Assembly (NCBI GenBank): GCA_022478985.1
Contig: JAKSZP010009201.1
Span: forward strand, 363,802-427,801
Source of the DNA: Massospora cicadina
Lineage: Eukaryota > Entomophthoromycota > Entomophthoromycetes > Entomophthorales > Entomophthoraceae
Direction of reading: 5' to 3'
Length of the DNA: 64,000 nucleotides
Position 1 is the stretch's first letter; each line of letters starts with the position of its first letter. A program made the position numbers and the translations under genes. The notes under the pieces are model-generated. The model worked only from the letters and a program-made list of their open reading frames with translations. It was not told the DNA's origin and did no database searches. Positions 10,086 through 19,480 of the stretch are shown here, piece by piece.

Positions 10086-10652
10086 TTAATTGTGTTCCAA
10101 TTTGACACTCATAAAGTTCCTCGCTGCTCCAGTATCCACCAGAGCTTTGAAGGATACATGATGAGGACCAACACTGATTCTCATAGGGACAAGAAAATAA
10201 GCGTAATTCTGTTTATTTGGAGATTTGGCCAACTCAAGAATGACTGAAGAGATAGCGGGTATGTTGAACCCAGGGTCAGGGTTTTTAGCTGGGGCGAAAA
10301 TTGGGAGTACAAGTGTGGGAGAAATCATTTCTTCCATCTGGGCTTGAACAGAGTCATTCATAGTTGACTCCGGAAGTGGCAATTCGGACTTGGGGGTTAT
10401 GGAGGGGTTGGGATCCACTTCAACAGCTACTCTAGCGTCAGGCGCATCATCTACATCTTTGTTAGGAAATCCTATTATAAAGTTTCCCTTCTGATATGGG
10501 GAAACGTGGCGAGGTAATGCTTTGATAGTAGTTGCGGTGGCACATATCTGATCCACTGATTTCTGAATGGTAGACCAGGCCACGTGGTGAGCAGAAACTG
10601 AATTCAAACTCGCTCTAAAGACTGCCTGAAGCATGTCAGTAGATAGGTCCAA
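10086..10652 (-). pseudogene. Gag C-terminus and aspartic protease, element B
   Basis: One 188-codon frame. The N-terminal half is gag-like and ends in an acidic Pro-rich linker. The C-terminal quarter is a retropepsin start: FKALVDTGAARNFMSV. No CCHC zinc knuckle is present between them, unlike elements D, F and G. It overlaps the upstream gag frame by 17 nt. Confidence 0.85.
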
Positions 10653-11221
10653 TGGAAACTAACTCACAAAAGGTGGGAATCAGAGAAGCCAAACTAGGGG
10701 CTTCGGCCATGTTTAGGAGTAGTCTGAGTAAGTGATTTGATTGGGACTCATGGGGTTTTAGGGCAGCTGATACAGCAGCCAGCAGGGGAATGGGATCTTC
10801 TTTTTGTGAGGAAGAATGTAAAAGACTTCTCACCCAATGGCTGGCATCTCCATCTATGACATCCAACAATGTGAGACTTTGTTGGGCATGAGATATTGCC
10901 AAAGCATTACTGAGTGCGATTGACATCCTCATTTGTACTTCAGCAAGAGCATCGAGAGCCTGATTGGCGATCTCTTGGGGGGGATACTTGATCCTTTTCC
11001 TTGGTCGGAGAAAGTATGAGAAGATGCAGTCTGCACTTCTTGGGTGGCTTGAGTTAAAATTTCCCAAAATAAAGCGGATGCTGCTCCTGAAGCAAAAAGT
11101 GACCAAACAAACAACAAACAACACAAAACTGATTGCACGTTCATCTGGTAGAGGGTAACCACTGCAGCACCCAATTTGAAAACTAAGGTGGAAATGGCTG
11201 GAAGTAATGGTTGGTCAATTA
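10636..11221 (-). pseudogene. Hydrophobic leader and gag, element B
   Basis: Reading starts in the LTR, crosses the primer-binding site as HDIIDQP, and enters this region. It encodes a strong membrane-type segment (NVQSVLCCLLFVWSLFASG, about 11040-11110), then after a frame change near 10990 an alpha-helical gag-like domain (ALDALAEVQMRMSIAL..., DASHWVRSLLHSS). The start codon is probably inside the LTR. A membrane-spanning segment in front of a gag core is unusual for Ty3/Gypsy elements. The gag assignment rests on position and helix content. Confidence 0.6.
11209..11221 (-). promoter_or_regulatory. Self-primer binding site of B
   Basis: Minus strand TAATTGACCAACC directly after the 5' LTR end (CATGACA). 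It is complementary to GTTGGTCGATT in the LTR (11788-11798) with one G-U pair. It has no match to a tRNA-type TGG start at the LTR edge. Confidence 0.75.
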
Positions 11222-11255
11222 TGTCATGGAAAAGGCAGAAGAAGTTTAGACCGAC

Positions 11256-11741
11256 CTACCTGTTGGGATGCGTAAGCATCCAGAAAGCAAGCCAGAATGA
11301 CAGAGGCATTGCCGACTGTACAACTTGATATGGAGCCAGGAAATAGGATACCACAAAATGGTGGCAGAATGTCAGGGTTAGGAGTATCCCGACGGCAAAC
11401 CACACTGAATTGACTTCAAACCCAGGGGTTCTGGTAACAGGGGATGAAACTACTGGGATAGCTTCTGCGAGATTCTTGGTTGCTAAAACCATTTTGTTGG
11501 GAGTGGCAGAGAGGCGCATTTCTCTTGTAGTTGGCGGACATAGGGCCATAAGATCCCTGTATATTGCTGCCAAAAGGAAATGAGAACAGGGTTATAAAGC
11601 CAAAATTTTCGGACTTGTTGAGTCCAATTGGCAATGGAGGGGACCATGGTAACCAAGAGAATCAGTAAGGCCCACCCAGAGTGTGGAGCGGCGGACCACC
11701 AGGGAAATACCATATAGAATGTGGTCAAACGGAAGGAGATA
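11256..11741 (-). pseudogene. LTR-encoded hydrophobic reading frame of B (R-U5)
   Basis: From an ATG near 11720 on the minus strand, downstream of the predicted RNA start, a frame encodes VFPWWSAAPHSGW, a membrane-type stretch (ALLILLVTMV), FWLYNP..., then a second hydrophobic stretch (VWFAVGILLTLTF) and a third near the LTR end. This copy has a 1-nt loss near 11520 and a TAG at 11268-11270. The 3' LTR copy lacks both (it reads RQLQEKMRLS and NWQVGL) but carries a different indel near 5765. Comparing the two LTRs indicates one ancestral open frame. Confidence 0.55.
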
Positions 11742-11787
11742 AAAATTTTGGGCTTTAATAAAATTTTATTTGGGAAATAAAGTAAAA

Positions 11788-11798
11788 AATCGACCAAC
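11788..11798 (-). promoter_or_regulatory. Self-primer motif in 5' LTR of B
   Basis: Minus strand GTTGGTCGATT, the presumed 5' end of the transcript. It pairs with the primer-binding site at 11209-11221 as in Tf1 self-priming. Confidence 0.65.
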
Positions 11799-12591
11799 AA
11801 TCTTCTCAGTGCCTTGCAACTGATTAAAAAATGGTCAATTGGGTACTAATAAGGCATGGTCAGGATCCACAAATTCGGCCTAACTGGTAAATTGGTTGAT
11901 AGTGAGGGGGTTTATTCTTTGGGAACTGACATATCAAAATTTGACGGTGGGCCGAGTCTCTGTCAGTTCAACCTTAAATATCTGGACCAGGTTTCTATGT
12001 TTCTGATTATTAGCATGAATGCGTTTGGCCCAATGAGCGATGGAAATCCCCCAAGGCCATCCCATATAGAGATGGGACCATTTGGTTGGGAACAGGTTTG
12101 GGACAGCCAACCTGCCCGCGCTCGGTCATTTAACCATTTGTTCAGTTGATATTATCCCATTGGGTGCAACACCTGAATTACTATCAGAGGACTTTGATCT
12201 CTCATCGATGGCGCCCAATATTTGTTCTACTAATTTAGGGGTCAAATTGGAACCATCAGGTGATCTGGCCGATATCTCATTATTCATATTTTTACAGCCA
12301 TCTGAATTTCAGCTATCAGCCTTATTGCCGCCCAAATTAGGTCCAACCAATTTTAATTTGATGATCTCAACAGATTTCACTAATTCTCTGCAACAGTTCC
12401 GACGAGTTGAGTGAGGGAATCAGGGGTGGGATCTGAAGTGGACGGGATGTCACCCATCGCTCATCAACTATGTGGGCAAGATCACCCTGGGTGATGAGGG
12501 GTACTGCCATCCTCTTTGGTGTTTTCTTATTTGGGAACGGAAAGATAGCTTGATCATGAGCCAAAGGACAATCCCTGAGACCTACACTCTT

Positions 12592-12967
12592 ACTACTGAG
12601 ACCACATATACCATCATATCTTCAGCTGTGTCATAAACAATTCATATTGCAAGTGCAGTTCCATTTTCAACTTTCTGAGTGCTGTGAATCATGGAAGAAA
12701 GCAAACTGGGATTTTTTGGGGTGCATTGATACATAGGAGTAGGTTCCTTCTCTGAGCCATTAGAGAGCAAATATGGTTCAGAGGTATACATAGTGTTTTC
12801 ATTATAAAACGCATTTTTAGATGTGAACGACCCTATTCATATAATAACAATGAAACGCCTGATGTTATCCAAGGCCAACACCCCCAGAGCCATCAGCGCC
12901 AATTCCACCAGCATCATCTGATTGTGCCATCAATTATAAACATATAGTAAAATTGAAATTGATAAAC
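12592..12967 (-). pseudogene. Pre-protease region of A, right of B
   Basis: The minus strand shows a decayed reading frame (YTSEPYLLSNG..., MYQCTPKNPS) with a homologue in L at 61459-61656 (YTTKPYFFSYNS..., KYQITPENPR). It continues at 5374 across B. It occupies the gag position but is far too short for a normal gag and has no CCHC motif. Confidence 0.55.
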
Positions 12968-13555
12968 TCAGCGGGAATTTAGGGAATCACACTTTTGGAC
13001 CTTGAAGCGTCCATATCCACCAGGTAGAAGCACAAAGGGTGGATACTTTCCAGTTGGAGGCAACCATAATAATGCTGAGTTGCTCCAACCATCAGGAAAT
13101 GAGGAAACAGTGGTGCAGCTGACCACAGCTGAAGCCCACAGCTGGTGCCCATTGTATCCACTTAAGAATAGTGCGACACAGAAATTTTTCATTCGCATAG
13201 AATTGTGAGGTTGGTCAACTAATGTAAGGAGAGTGTCTATAGCTATCCTGTTTCCAGCATGGTGGTGCACGGTGAATAGAGCCAATGAAAGTAAACTAGC
13301 CGTTAGTGCTATATCTACTATTTCCCAGCAGAGGGTGCTGGAGCAATAATAACTAAAGCAAAGAAGTGTGATAAGTAACAAGCCAAAAATTTCACAGTGC
13401 ACAAGGAGAGAAGGGGTAAACGCCCCAGGTTGGAGGGTACCTGTGCGAACCAATGGTGCACGAGGTGATAATCTCATTGTGTTCAAAATGGAATGGTTAA
13501 TGTGGCATGAGACCTCCACAAAGGGGTCTGCGCACAGGATCATATGAAGTAACAT
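12968..13555 (-). CDS. LTR-spanning leader reading frame of A
   Basis: 195 codons on the minus strand. It starts about 50 nt after the predicted RNA start inside the 5' LTR, crosses U5, reads through the primer-binding site as TLVDQP, and ends in the leader. It contains a Cys-rich N-terminus (LCADPFVEVSC), a long hydrophobic stretch (IFGLLLITLLCFSYYCSS), a second one (ALTASLLSLALF), and a C-terminal PPTGKYPPFVLLPGGY block. L encodes the same order (FIFGLYYLPLTTLVLSYYS, GNRRVIDTLLTLVDQ, PLTGKYLPFLLVPSGY) in broken frames, so the frame is conserved between copies. It is probably a membrane protein of the element. It resembles no gag or env I know. Confidence 0.6.
   Translation of the reverse strand: MLLHMILCADPFVEVSCHINHSILNTMRLSPRAPLVRTGTLQPGAFTPSLLVHCEIFGLLLITLLCFSYYCSSTLCWEIVDIALTASLLSLALFTVHHHAGNRIAIDTLLTLVDQPHNSMRMKNFCVALFLSGYNGHQLWASAVVSCTTVSSFPDGWSNSALLWLPPTGKYPPFVLLPGGYGRFKVQKCDSLNSR
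13210..13222 (-). promoter_or_regulatory. Self-primer binding site of A
   Basis: Minus strand TTAGTTGACCAAC directly after the 5' LTR end (CTCTCCTTACA). AGTTGACCAAC is the exact complement of GTTGGTCAACT at 13593-13603 in the same LTR. This matches the self-priming arrangement of Tf1, in which the first 11 nt of the mRNA prime on the site after the LTR. Confidence 0.85.
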
Positions 13556-13592
13556 TTTAATATAATAGAAAACGGGGGAAATTTGTTGGGAA

Positions 13593-13603
13593 AGTTGACC
13601 AAC
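13593..13603 (-). promoter_or_regulatory. Self-primer and RNA start motif in 5' LTR of A
   Basis: Minus strand GTTGGTCAACT, 11 of 11 complementary to the primer-binding site, about 25 nt after a TATA-like box. The length equals the 11-nt primer known from Tf1. Confidence 0.78.
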
Positions 13604-13615
13604 AAGGAGTATTGG

Positions 13616-14060
13616 TCACAAAAACATATTTAAGCTGAGTGGGGTATTATGGGTCTGCAAAAGTGTGCCCAAGACTTGACGCTCTAATAGGCAAATGCTC
13701 CCATCTGATTTGGTATAATACACCATAACTGCTTTCACTAAAATAATCGATTGAAGCTGTATTCTACCTGAACTAATATTTTTATAACTCGAATGGGCTT
13801 CAAAACCCCATTTGCCAATTACACGAATTGAACATTCTTTGTTTGTAATGTAGATCATCCGTTTTAAAGCCTGATCCAACACAAGGGGCTGGGCGTTTTG
13901 CACCTCATTAATACCAACCTGGGCATATTTGGCTTCTATCTAGCGTTGTCAAATGTGTGCAAAAGGTCATGAAGAGCCTGAAGTTTCACCTTCTGGACCT
14001 CTTGTCGCCCAGCCTTATTCTTGGCATTAATTCCCACTATTAAGTCGTTCAACCATGACA
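13616..14060 (-). CDS. U3-encoded reading frame of A (5' LTR copy)
   Basis: Same U3 frame as 1319-1763. It has TGG (Trp) at the sixth codon after the LTR start where the 3' copy has TAG. One TAG and frameshift lie near 13905. The second half is open for 95 codons up to the TATA box (QNAQPLVLDQALKR...). Confidence 0.45.
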
Positions 14061-14603
14061 CATTTACCTCCCAGCAAGCAAATGCTTCCAGATTGGCTCA
14101 TGCGGTTCGCATAATGCAATTGGCTGCTTCATCCCTCAGGGGACTTAGCATTGCACCTCACAAGAGTCTACCAATTCCGCCCCCACCCCCTAACCCTACC
14201 TCAGTCCAATAACTGCTTTTGCTTTGAGTCAAAATGGATGCCACTTCCCATATGCTAGCAATGCAACTATTAGCTGGCAATGGCCACCTTCACTTTAGCA
14301 GGCTTTTAACTTCCACCCTTATAAGTGATATCTTGATATTGGCTTCCCCACAGAAGAGGAAGCGGCTGCTGCAGCGCTAAAGACATTTTTTTACAAAAAC
14401 TCATCCATTATCACCACCTGAACTCGTCTCCCCAGTGATACCACACTTGTGTTGACCTTTACAAACTTTCCCTCTCACCTTCTCCCTTAAACTATATATT
14501 TGGATTTTATGTCAGAGCTGTCCACTTATGGCATAAACCCCATCCTCCAATTTCTTGACCTGAGTCATGCTGAGCACCTAGCAGCACATCAGGCAATGGC
14601 TAC
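14061..14603 (+). pseudogene. H1 coding fragment 2
   Basis: Continues H1 from 927. The frame TSQQANASRLAHAVR... runs to a Pro-rich segment and a stop at 14212. After a frame change a second stretch is readable (TEEEAAAAALKTFFYKN, MSELSTYGINPILQFLDLSH, AEHLAAHQAMA) up to the D insertion. It resumes at 21813 (AAVKHVMELADF). The protein has no recognised domain. Confidence 0.5.
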
Positions 14604-15233
14604 TGTCAGAATTACCATCCAAATGGCATATTCAGATATGATATCTAATGGGAATTAATCTCAAACAGACCACAAGGCCTACAATTCTATCAGGGATAAT
14701 CCCCAATGTAAGTCAACAGCTATCAAGGTCAGCGATCAATACTGATTTGACCCACAAGCCCAAACTTCTGTCAGGCATCATCCCAAAAAAAATTGACTAT
14801 GATCATAATTGGTGATCAGCCCTGACCAATATGCCAGTATCCTGCTCCTTTGGAGTCGCCCAACTTTGGGCTCAATCTCAAGCAATGAGGTGAGCTCTAT
14901 CAGATTAGCTGAGTTAATTGGTCTTGCACTAAATCCCTAATTTGTTTTTCTATTAGATCTAGGCTTGGACAGCTTATATGGCCCCAGAAAAATTTCTCAA
15001 TTTCCTTTATTAATGGTTACTGAATAGTAAACTTTACACTTTCTTTTCCTTTTTCGCTTTTTAAGTGAGTATTGTATTTATTTGTTACTATCATACCAGA
15101 ATTGATATCTGGATTAAAATAAGATTTCTCAACCAAGAGAAACAACCCTGGTAAGAAACAAATACTCTCAAACTTTGGGTCATCCAACCCTCAAACAAAA
15201 AGAAATCCTTGGTACTAACTCATGATCCCAACA
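14604..15233 (+). repeat. 5' LTR of D
   Basis: TGTCAGAATTACC...GATCCCAACA, 630 bp. It shares with 21187-21812 the blocks ATCTAAATGGCA/GACAG, CAAACTTCTGTCAGGCATCAT, TTAGATCTAGGCTTGG and CATGATCCCAACA. Confidence 0.9.
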
Positions 15234-15238
15234 AAAAC

Positions 15239-15253
15239 TGGTGCTCCTGACAG
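15239..15253 (+). promoter_or_regulatory. tRNA-type primer-binding site of D
   Basis: TGGTGCTCCTGACAG, 5 nt after the LTR end. It starts with TGG, the complement of a tRNA CCA end, and shares TGGTGCTC with C, F and G. I cannot name the tRNA. Confidence 0.65.
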
Positions 15254-15559
15254 TTTGCACACCAAGTTCGCAGTGAAAAAGTATAAAAAAATAAAAACTA
15301 AAAGCAAATATAAATTTTAATGATTTGTTCAAAAACTCCTCAAATTATTAAGCAGCCCATCTCTTTGACTGGGCAATTAATTGGAATGTTGGGGTTACCG
15401 CGGCCAACCACAATACACTTTTTCCCCTTCTATGAAAGTAACCCTTAATGCTCCATCCATTGGGAATTATATCTTACATCTGTCCAACTTTGTGGAGGTC
15501 CTCCAGCTCCTCATATCTGGGACCTTCATCCCTGGGGGCTAAGACAGTAGAAGAAGATC

Positions 15560-17345
15560 TCTTGCCTGGCAGCTCCTATGATAAATTCAGTAAGGATCTT
15601 GACTCGATATAGAACAAGTTGAAGTTGGACGTATGGAACGCTACTTGCGTCAATTTGTCCATCCAACTTTATACCATTTACTTCAAGTACTAGGGTTTAT
15701 CATCAAGAATTACTCTGCCACTTGCAGCTATTAGAGACTATATACTCGCAGTTCATCCAACTCTATCAATCTGCCTCGCAGTTTGACAATGAAAATGGAA
15801 CTGCTATTGTGGAAAATCAGCATTTTATTAATGAAATACAAGATGTGCTCAGCCCGTTTGGATCAAGGAGTCATGAGTTATGTTTGAACAGAACTCACAA
15901 TTTGTTTTAGTCAACTAGAGGTTGTTATCCATAATCAACTTTTAGATCATACCCTCAAAGTACAATCTTAGCTTGATAACTTTATCACTCCAGTTGATTA
16001 ACGCCTTTACACTTTATAGGAAAAGATCTACAAATTATGAGTAAGGGCAGAATAGTTTCTATAGCTCTAGGTTTCAAGGAGAGCCTGGTGAGCGTGGACC
16101 TTCCAATTATGATGGCCGTGAAGGTGAGGAGGACCCCATGATCATGATGGACAGGATGTGAAAGAGGAACTCCAGGTCATGATGGACACAGATGGAGGAA
16201 TTGGACCCCCTGGGCCCAAAGGTCCTCTGGAACCCAGTGGTGATCCTGGAATCCCTGACGAGCGCCTCCAGGCCTTAATTCAAAAAAACTTGTGAACAAT
16301 AAGGCGCGTCACACAAGGAGCTCAACTTACTCAGGATGGAGTTCCCCTCTCTCCCAAAGTTTCCTTACCTGTTCATCACAACGCCTTGGGACCTTGGCCA
16401 CATTACCTGCTTTGGTACTTGGATTGGAGCAAAGAGTGCTCACCACTGAACAACATAAACTTAACCTCCAAGCAGCTAATACTTCTCTAAAAAATGAAGC
16501 ACTCCAATTAAACAAACTTTTTGCCACAAAATCTGCTCTCAGTGCCGCTCACAAACAAGTTGAACTCATAGTTGATGATCTTAACAATCTGCGGAGACAA
16601 GTTGATGCACTCCAACCTCAAGCGTATTCCCAATATGATGCCTCGTAATTAGGAGAAAGTACTGTCCCCATATAAGCTCATGTCATTCATCCTCCAACTC
16701 CCCCAAGTGGTACATTATAACCTTCGTTCAATAAAATGTCCCTGAAGAGGAAAGCATTTTCTCTTTCTTATATTGCTATGAAAGCTCTACTGAGGAAGCA
16801 ACTGACCATCAACAACAAAACCTTTGACTACCTGTTCAAGCTGTATAGCTCAAGACATTATGGTCTCCCATCTGATGCAATGCCATACTTGAATTGATAA
16901 CAAGGCTGCGTTGCTTCAGTAATTCAAGATCGACTAAACCTTAACTAGCCAAAAACAAATATTTATGGAAAATCCTTAGTTAACGGTAAACTGTCAGCAG
17001 ATTCGCCTACTGTTTTTACCTCAAGTCTCAAACTCTGGTTGCAGGGAATCATCTTACGGTAGACAATGCCATTTTAGCTGTTTCTTCAGCATTTTCACAT
17101 ATGCCTAATAACTTACTTTTATCTTAAAGCGGTGAAGTCTAACTTAACATCCCCTCCACATTAAAGAGGCTATATTAGAAATCCCAGCTAATAATAAACC
17201 CGTCAAGCCATCTTGTTTTAACATCAATAAGCCCCAATCCCAAGTATTGGCCGTTACACCTTCAATTTCCTAAAATGATTTTTACTGCACTCATTGCAGA
17301 AGAAACAACCACACTATAGCCAAATGCCGCATATTTCATTGTAAG
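15560..17345 (+). pseudogene. Gag of D with collagen-like and coiled-coil parts
   Basis: Decayed gag. 15722-15910 is an N-terminal helical piece (TIYSQFIQLYQSASQFDN). 16080-16262 encodes collagen-like Gly-X-Y triplets spread over three frames: GEP GER GPS; GTP GHD GHR; GPP GPK GPL...GDP GIP. 16411-16635 is a coiled coil (LEQRVLTTEQHKLNLQ..., VELIVDDLNNLRRQVDAL). 16740-17100 corresponds to the gag core. 17286-17327 is an intact CCHC knuckle, CTHCRRNNHTIAKC. Many stops are present. A collagen-like stalk in front of a coiled coil in a gag is unusual. Confidence 0.7.
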
Positions 17346-17696
17346 TTGGCAAACGATCAGTCAGTATAGGGCGAGAGGCTCCCTATGTTGACGGATAGCA
17401 AGTGCCTCAAGACCCTTGTTCTAGTTCTAGCTGTACCCAGTACTTTCATTTGTTTTGTGCTAGCTTCCCCATCAAAAGTTCAAGCCCCTTTGACTATTCA
17501 AGGAAATAAAAACCTCCATCTTTATTACTTTTATATTGGTCAGTTACTAAACAAATTTTGGTGGTCATCTCTTCTATAGAAAGCCAAGCATTGGCAGATA
17601 AAACTTTTAAATGCATTGAACAACACCATGTTTGGCCACAGAAGAATCCTCTGCTTGCTTCACTGAAAAGCCAAAATGACAGTCTATTAGCCATTA

Positions 17697-17989
17697 AATC
17701 TAAATAAAGATTTTCAGTGGTTTGGGTCAAAGTAGTAGTCCATAAGGTTAAAGTCCTAGTGATAATCAATACTGGTTCTCATGTTAACATTATTTCCTCC
17801 CAACTTATCCAAAAGATAGAAATGGCTCCCAATTTGATTTATGAAGCCAAGTATGGGACAACAGGTATTCAATATACCAAGGCTATAGGAGCTTATTCTG
17901 CTTTACCCCTTCCTATTGGGATTTTATTAATTACTGTCCTCGCCGTTGCACTAGAAAATGATAACTATGAGTTGCTTATTGGGGTCTAA
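17697..17989 (+). pseudogene. Aspartic protease, D
   Basis: Retropepsin start VLVIINTGSHVNIISSQLIQKI, then a flap-like region and LPLPIGILL, ending at a TAA. The catalytic DTGS has become NTGS (codon AAT at about 17769), which would abolish activity. Confidence 0.82.
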
Positions 17990-19480
17990 TTGATGCGGGA
18001 GTTTAACTGCATCATCAACCACAAGAAAAAATATCTATCCCTATTAGGGTTTGGATTCCGTTAATAAATGAACTCCCCATCAAAAGTAAAGGAGTCCCTA
18101 AAAAACGAAAATTTTTCCTCAAATACACATCCTTCATCAGAAAAATAAAATACCAAGATTTAGGGATTAAACTAAGTTACCCTCAGAGGCTGTGAACACC
18201 AAAGAGGGGATCCCTCTATATACCCCTCATTCTATTACAATACCATCAGGCTCACAAGCTATTGTGGATATGGGGATTCGGATTATTACCTCTCCTGATC
18301 ATTTTTTGGAGCTTAGTGAATTCCCCAACCCTTCCATCAAGGAAGCACTGACCTGCCCGGGGATTTTTGGATCTAGCCTACAGAAAATTTATATTTATTC
18401 TATTAGGGAATTTATCTACTAAAACTCTCCATGTCCCTCAGAATGCCCTTATTGCTTATGTAAAACTACGTTCCATTAAGAATATTGATGATGTAAGTTG
18501 TTTTGGCTTGTTACAGAAATTTTAGGATTTGATCCCCCACCTACCATAGCTTTAGTTGACAGTAGAATTAGAGATTAGCTTACCCCAAACAAATGCCAAG
18601 ATGTCTACACCTCCTTGATGAATATGTCAATATCTTTTTTTCAGGACCAAGTGACTATAGGAAAATGTTTGGGGTAATACATTAACTTGAAACAGAGGAT
18701 CACCCTACATTTAAATCCTGCCATTTCAAGATTCCAAAGTTAAGGAAGCTCAAGTGGCCTTAGAATTACAGCAACTGTTGGAGGCCAGGTGACTTGTACC
18801 TTCCAAAAGTCGATGGGCTTTCTTACTCTTAGAAATCGAGAAAAAGGATGGTGGTCATTGGGTTTTTATGGAATATTGCCGCCTCAATTCTATCACTCAC
18901 AAAGATAGCTATCCACTACTGCGTATAGATGACTCTTTATGTTTAATATCATGGTCTCACTACTTCTCCGCTATGGATCTCGCCAGTTAATGCTAGCAAG
19001 TAGATTTGTCACCTGAAGATTGGGCAAAATGCGCTCTCGTCACAAGTGAAGGACTATTTGATCCCACTCAAATGCCTCAGGGGTTGTGTAACGACTCTGC
19101 TACCTTCCAACGCGCTATGGACGGACTACTAAAAGATTTAAAACGGTCCTTCTATCTTGTCTAACATTATGATATTACCTTTTTCAAGAACATTTACTGA
19201 ACATCTAGATCAACTCATGCAAGACTTTTAGTGGTTATAACAATTGTCATTAAAGCTTAAGCCGTCAAAAAGCTCTTTCTTTCAGAGCGAGATGGACTTT
19301 TTGGGTCTTAAGGTCAGCAAAGCTGGAATATCCCCAATGGATGATAAGGTCTTGGCTAATTCTAAAATGACACCCTAAATCCCTACGAGATGTACAAGTT
19401 TTCCTAGGAATGGTGGGATATTATTGCCAATTTATCCCCTTTTCACAGAAACCTCTGAGCCACTGGTTTATCTACCAAAG
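17990..19480 (+). pseudogene. Reverse transcriptase, D
   Basis: 18192-18422 is the linker typical of this lineage (GIPLYTPHSITIPSGSQAIVD). Palm motifs from 18780 on are KKDGGHWVFMEYCRLNSIT, KDSYPL, FSAMDLAS and CALVTSEG, then a MPQGLCNDSATFQRAMD block. The YLDD box region (about 19150) is destroyed (FYLV-stop). Numerous stops. Confidence 0.85.

Larger units (their letters stand above)
5375..12586 (-). mobile_element. Element B: complete Ty3/Gypsy chromovirus nested in A
   Basis: 7.2-kb minus-strand element with 1.37-kb LTRs (11222-12586 at 5', 5375-6743 at 3'), a self-primer binding site, a polypurine tract and 5-bp target duplications. The internal order is LTR-spanning hydrophobic frame and gag, protease, RT, RNase H, integrase, chromodomain. 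Internal sequence is only about 4.5 kb. Frameshifts and active-site changes (YIND, ACNAS) show it is dead. It inserted into A in the same orientation. Confidence 0.95.
11222..12586 (-). repeat. 5' LTR of element B
   Basis: Pairs with 5375-6743. On the minus strand it begins TGTAGGTCTCAGG and ends CATGACA. U3 is about 790 bp. The predicted R start is at the self-primer (11788-11798). Confidence 0.94.
928..14060 (-). mobile_element. Element A: Ty3/Gypsy chromovirus, nested host of B
   Basis: This is a minus-strand LTR element. Its 5' LTR is 13223-14060, its 3' LTR is 928-1763, and CATTT duplications lie at 923-927 and 14061-14065. After removing B it is about 5.9 kb with roughly 4.2 kb of internal sequence. 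The internal order is LTR-spanning leader frame, protease, RT, RNase H, integrase and chromodomain. That order and the chromodomain define a chromovirus. Multiple stops and frameshifts make it non-functional. There is no typical gag core or CCHC knuckle. It lies inside retroposon H1. Confidence 0.93.
13223..14060 (-). repeat. 5' LTR of element A
   Basis: Minus strand TGTCATGGTTG...CTCCTTACA, 838 bp, matching 928-1763. The TATA-like TTAAATATG is at 13625-13633 and the predicted RNA start is near 13603. Confidence 0.93.

Noticed and set aside
13605..14060. Tandem second copy of element A outside its 5' LTR
   Set aside because: The duplicated 460 bp is simply U3 of the full-length LTR.
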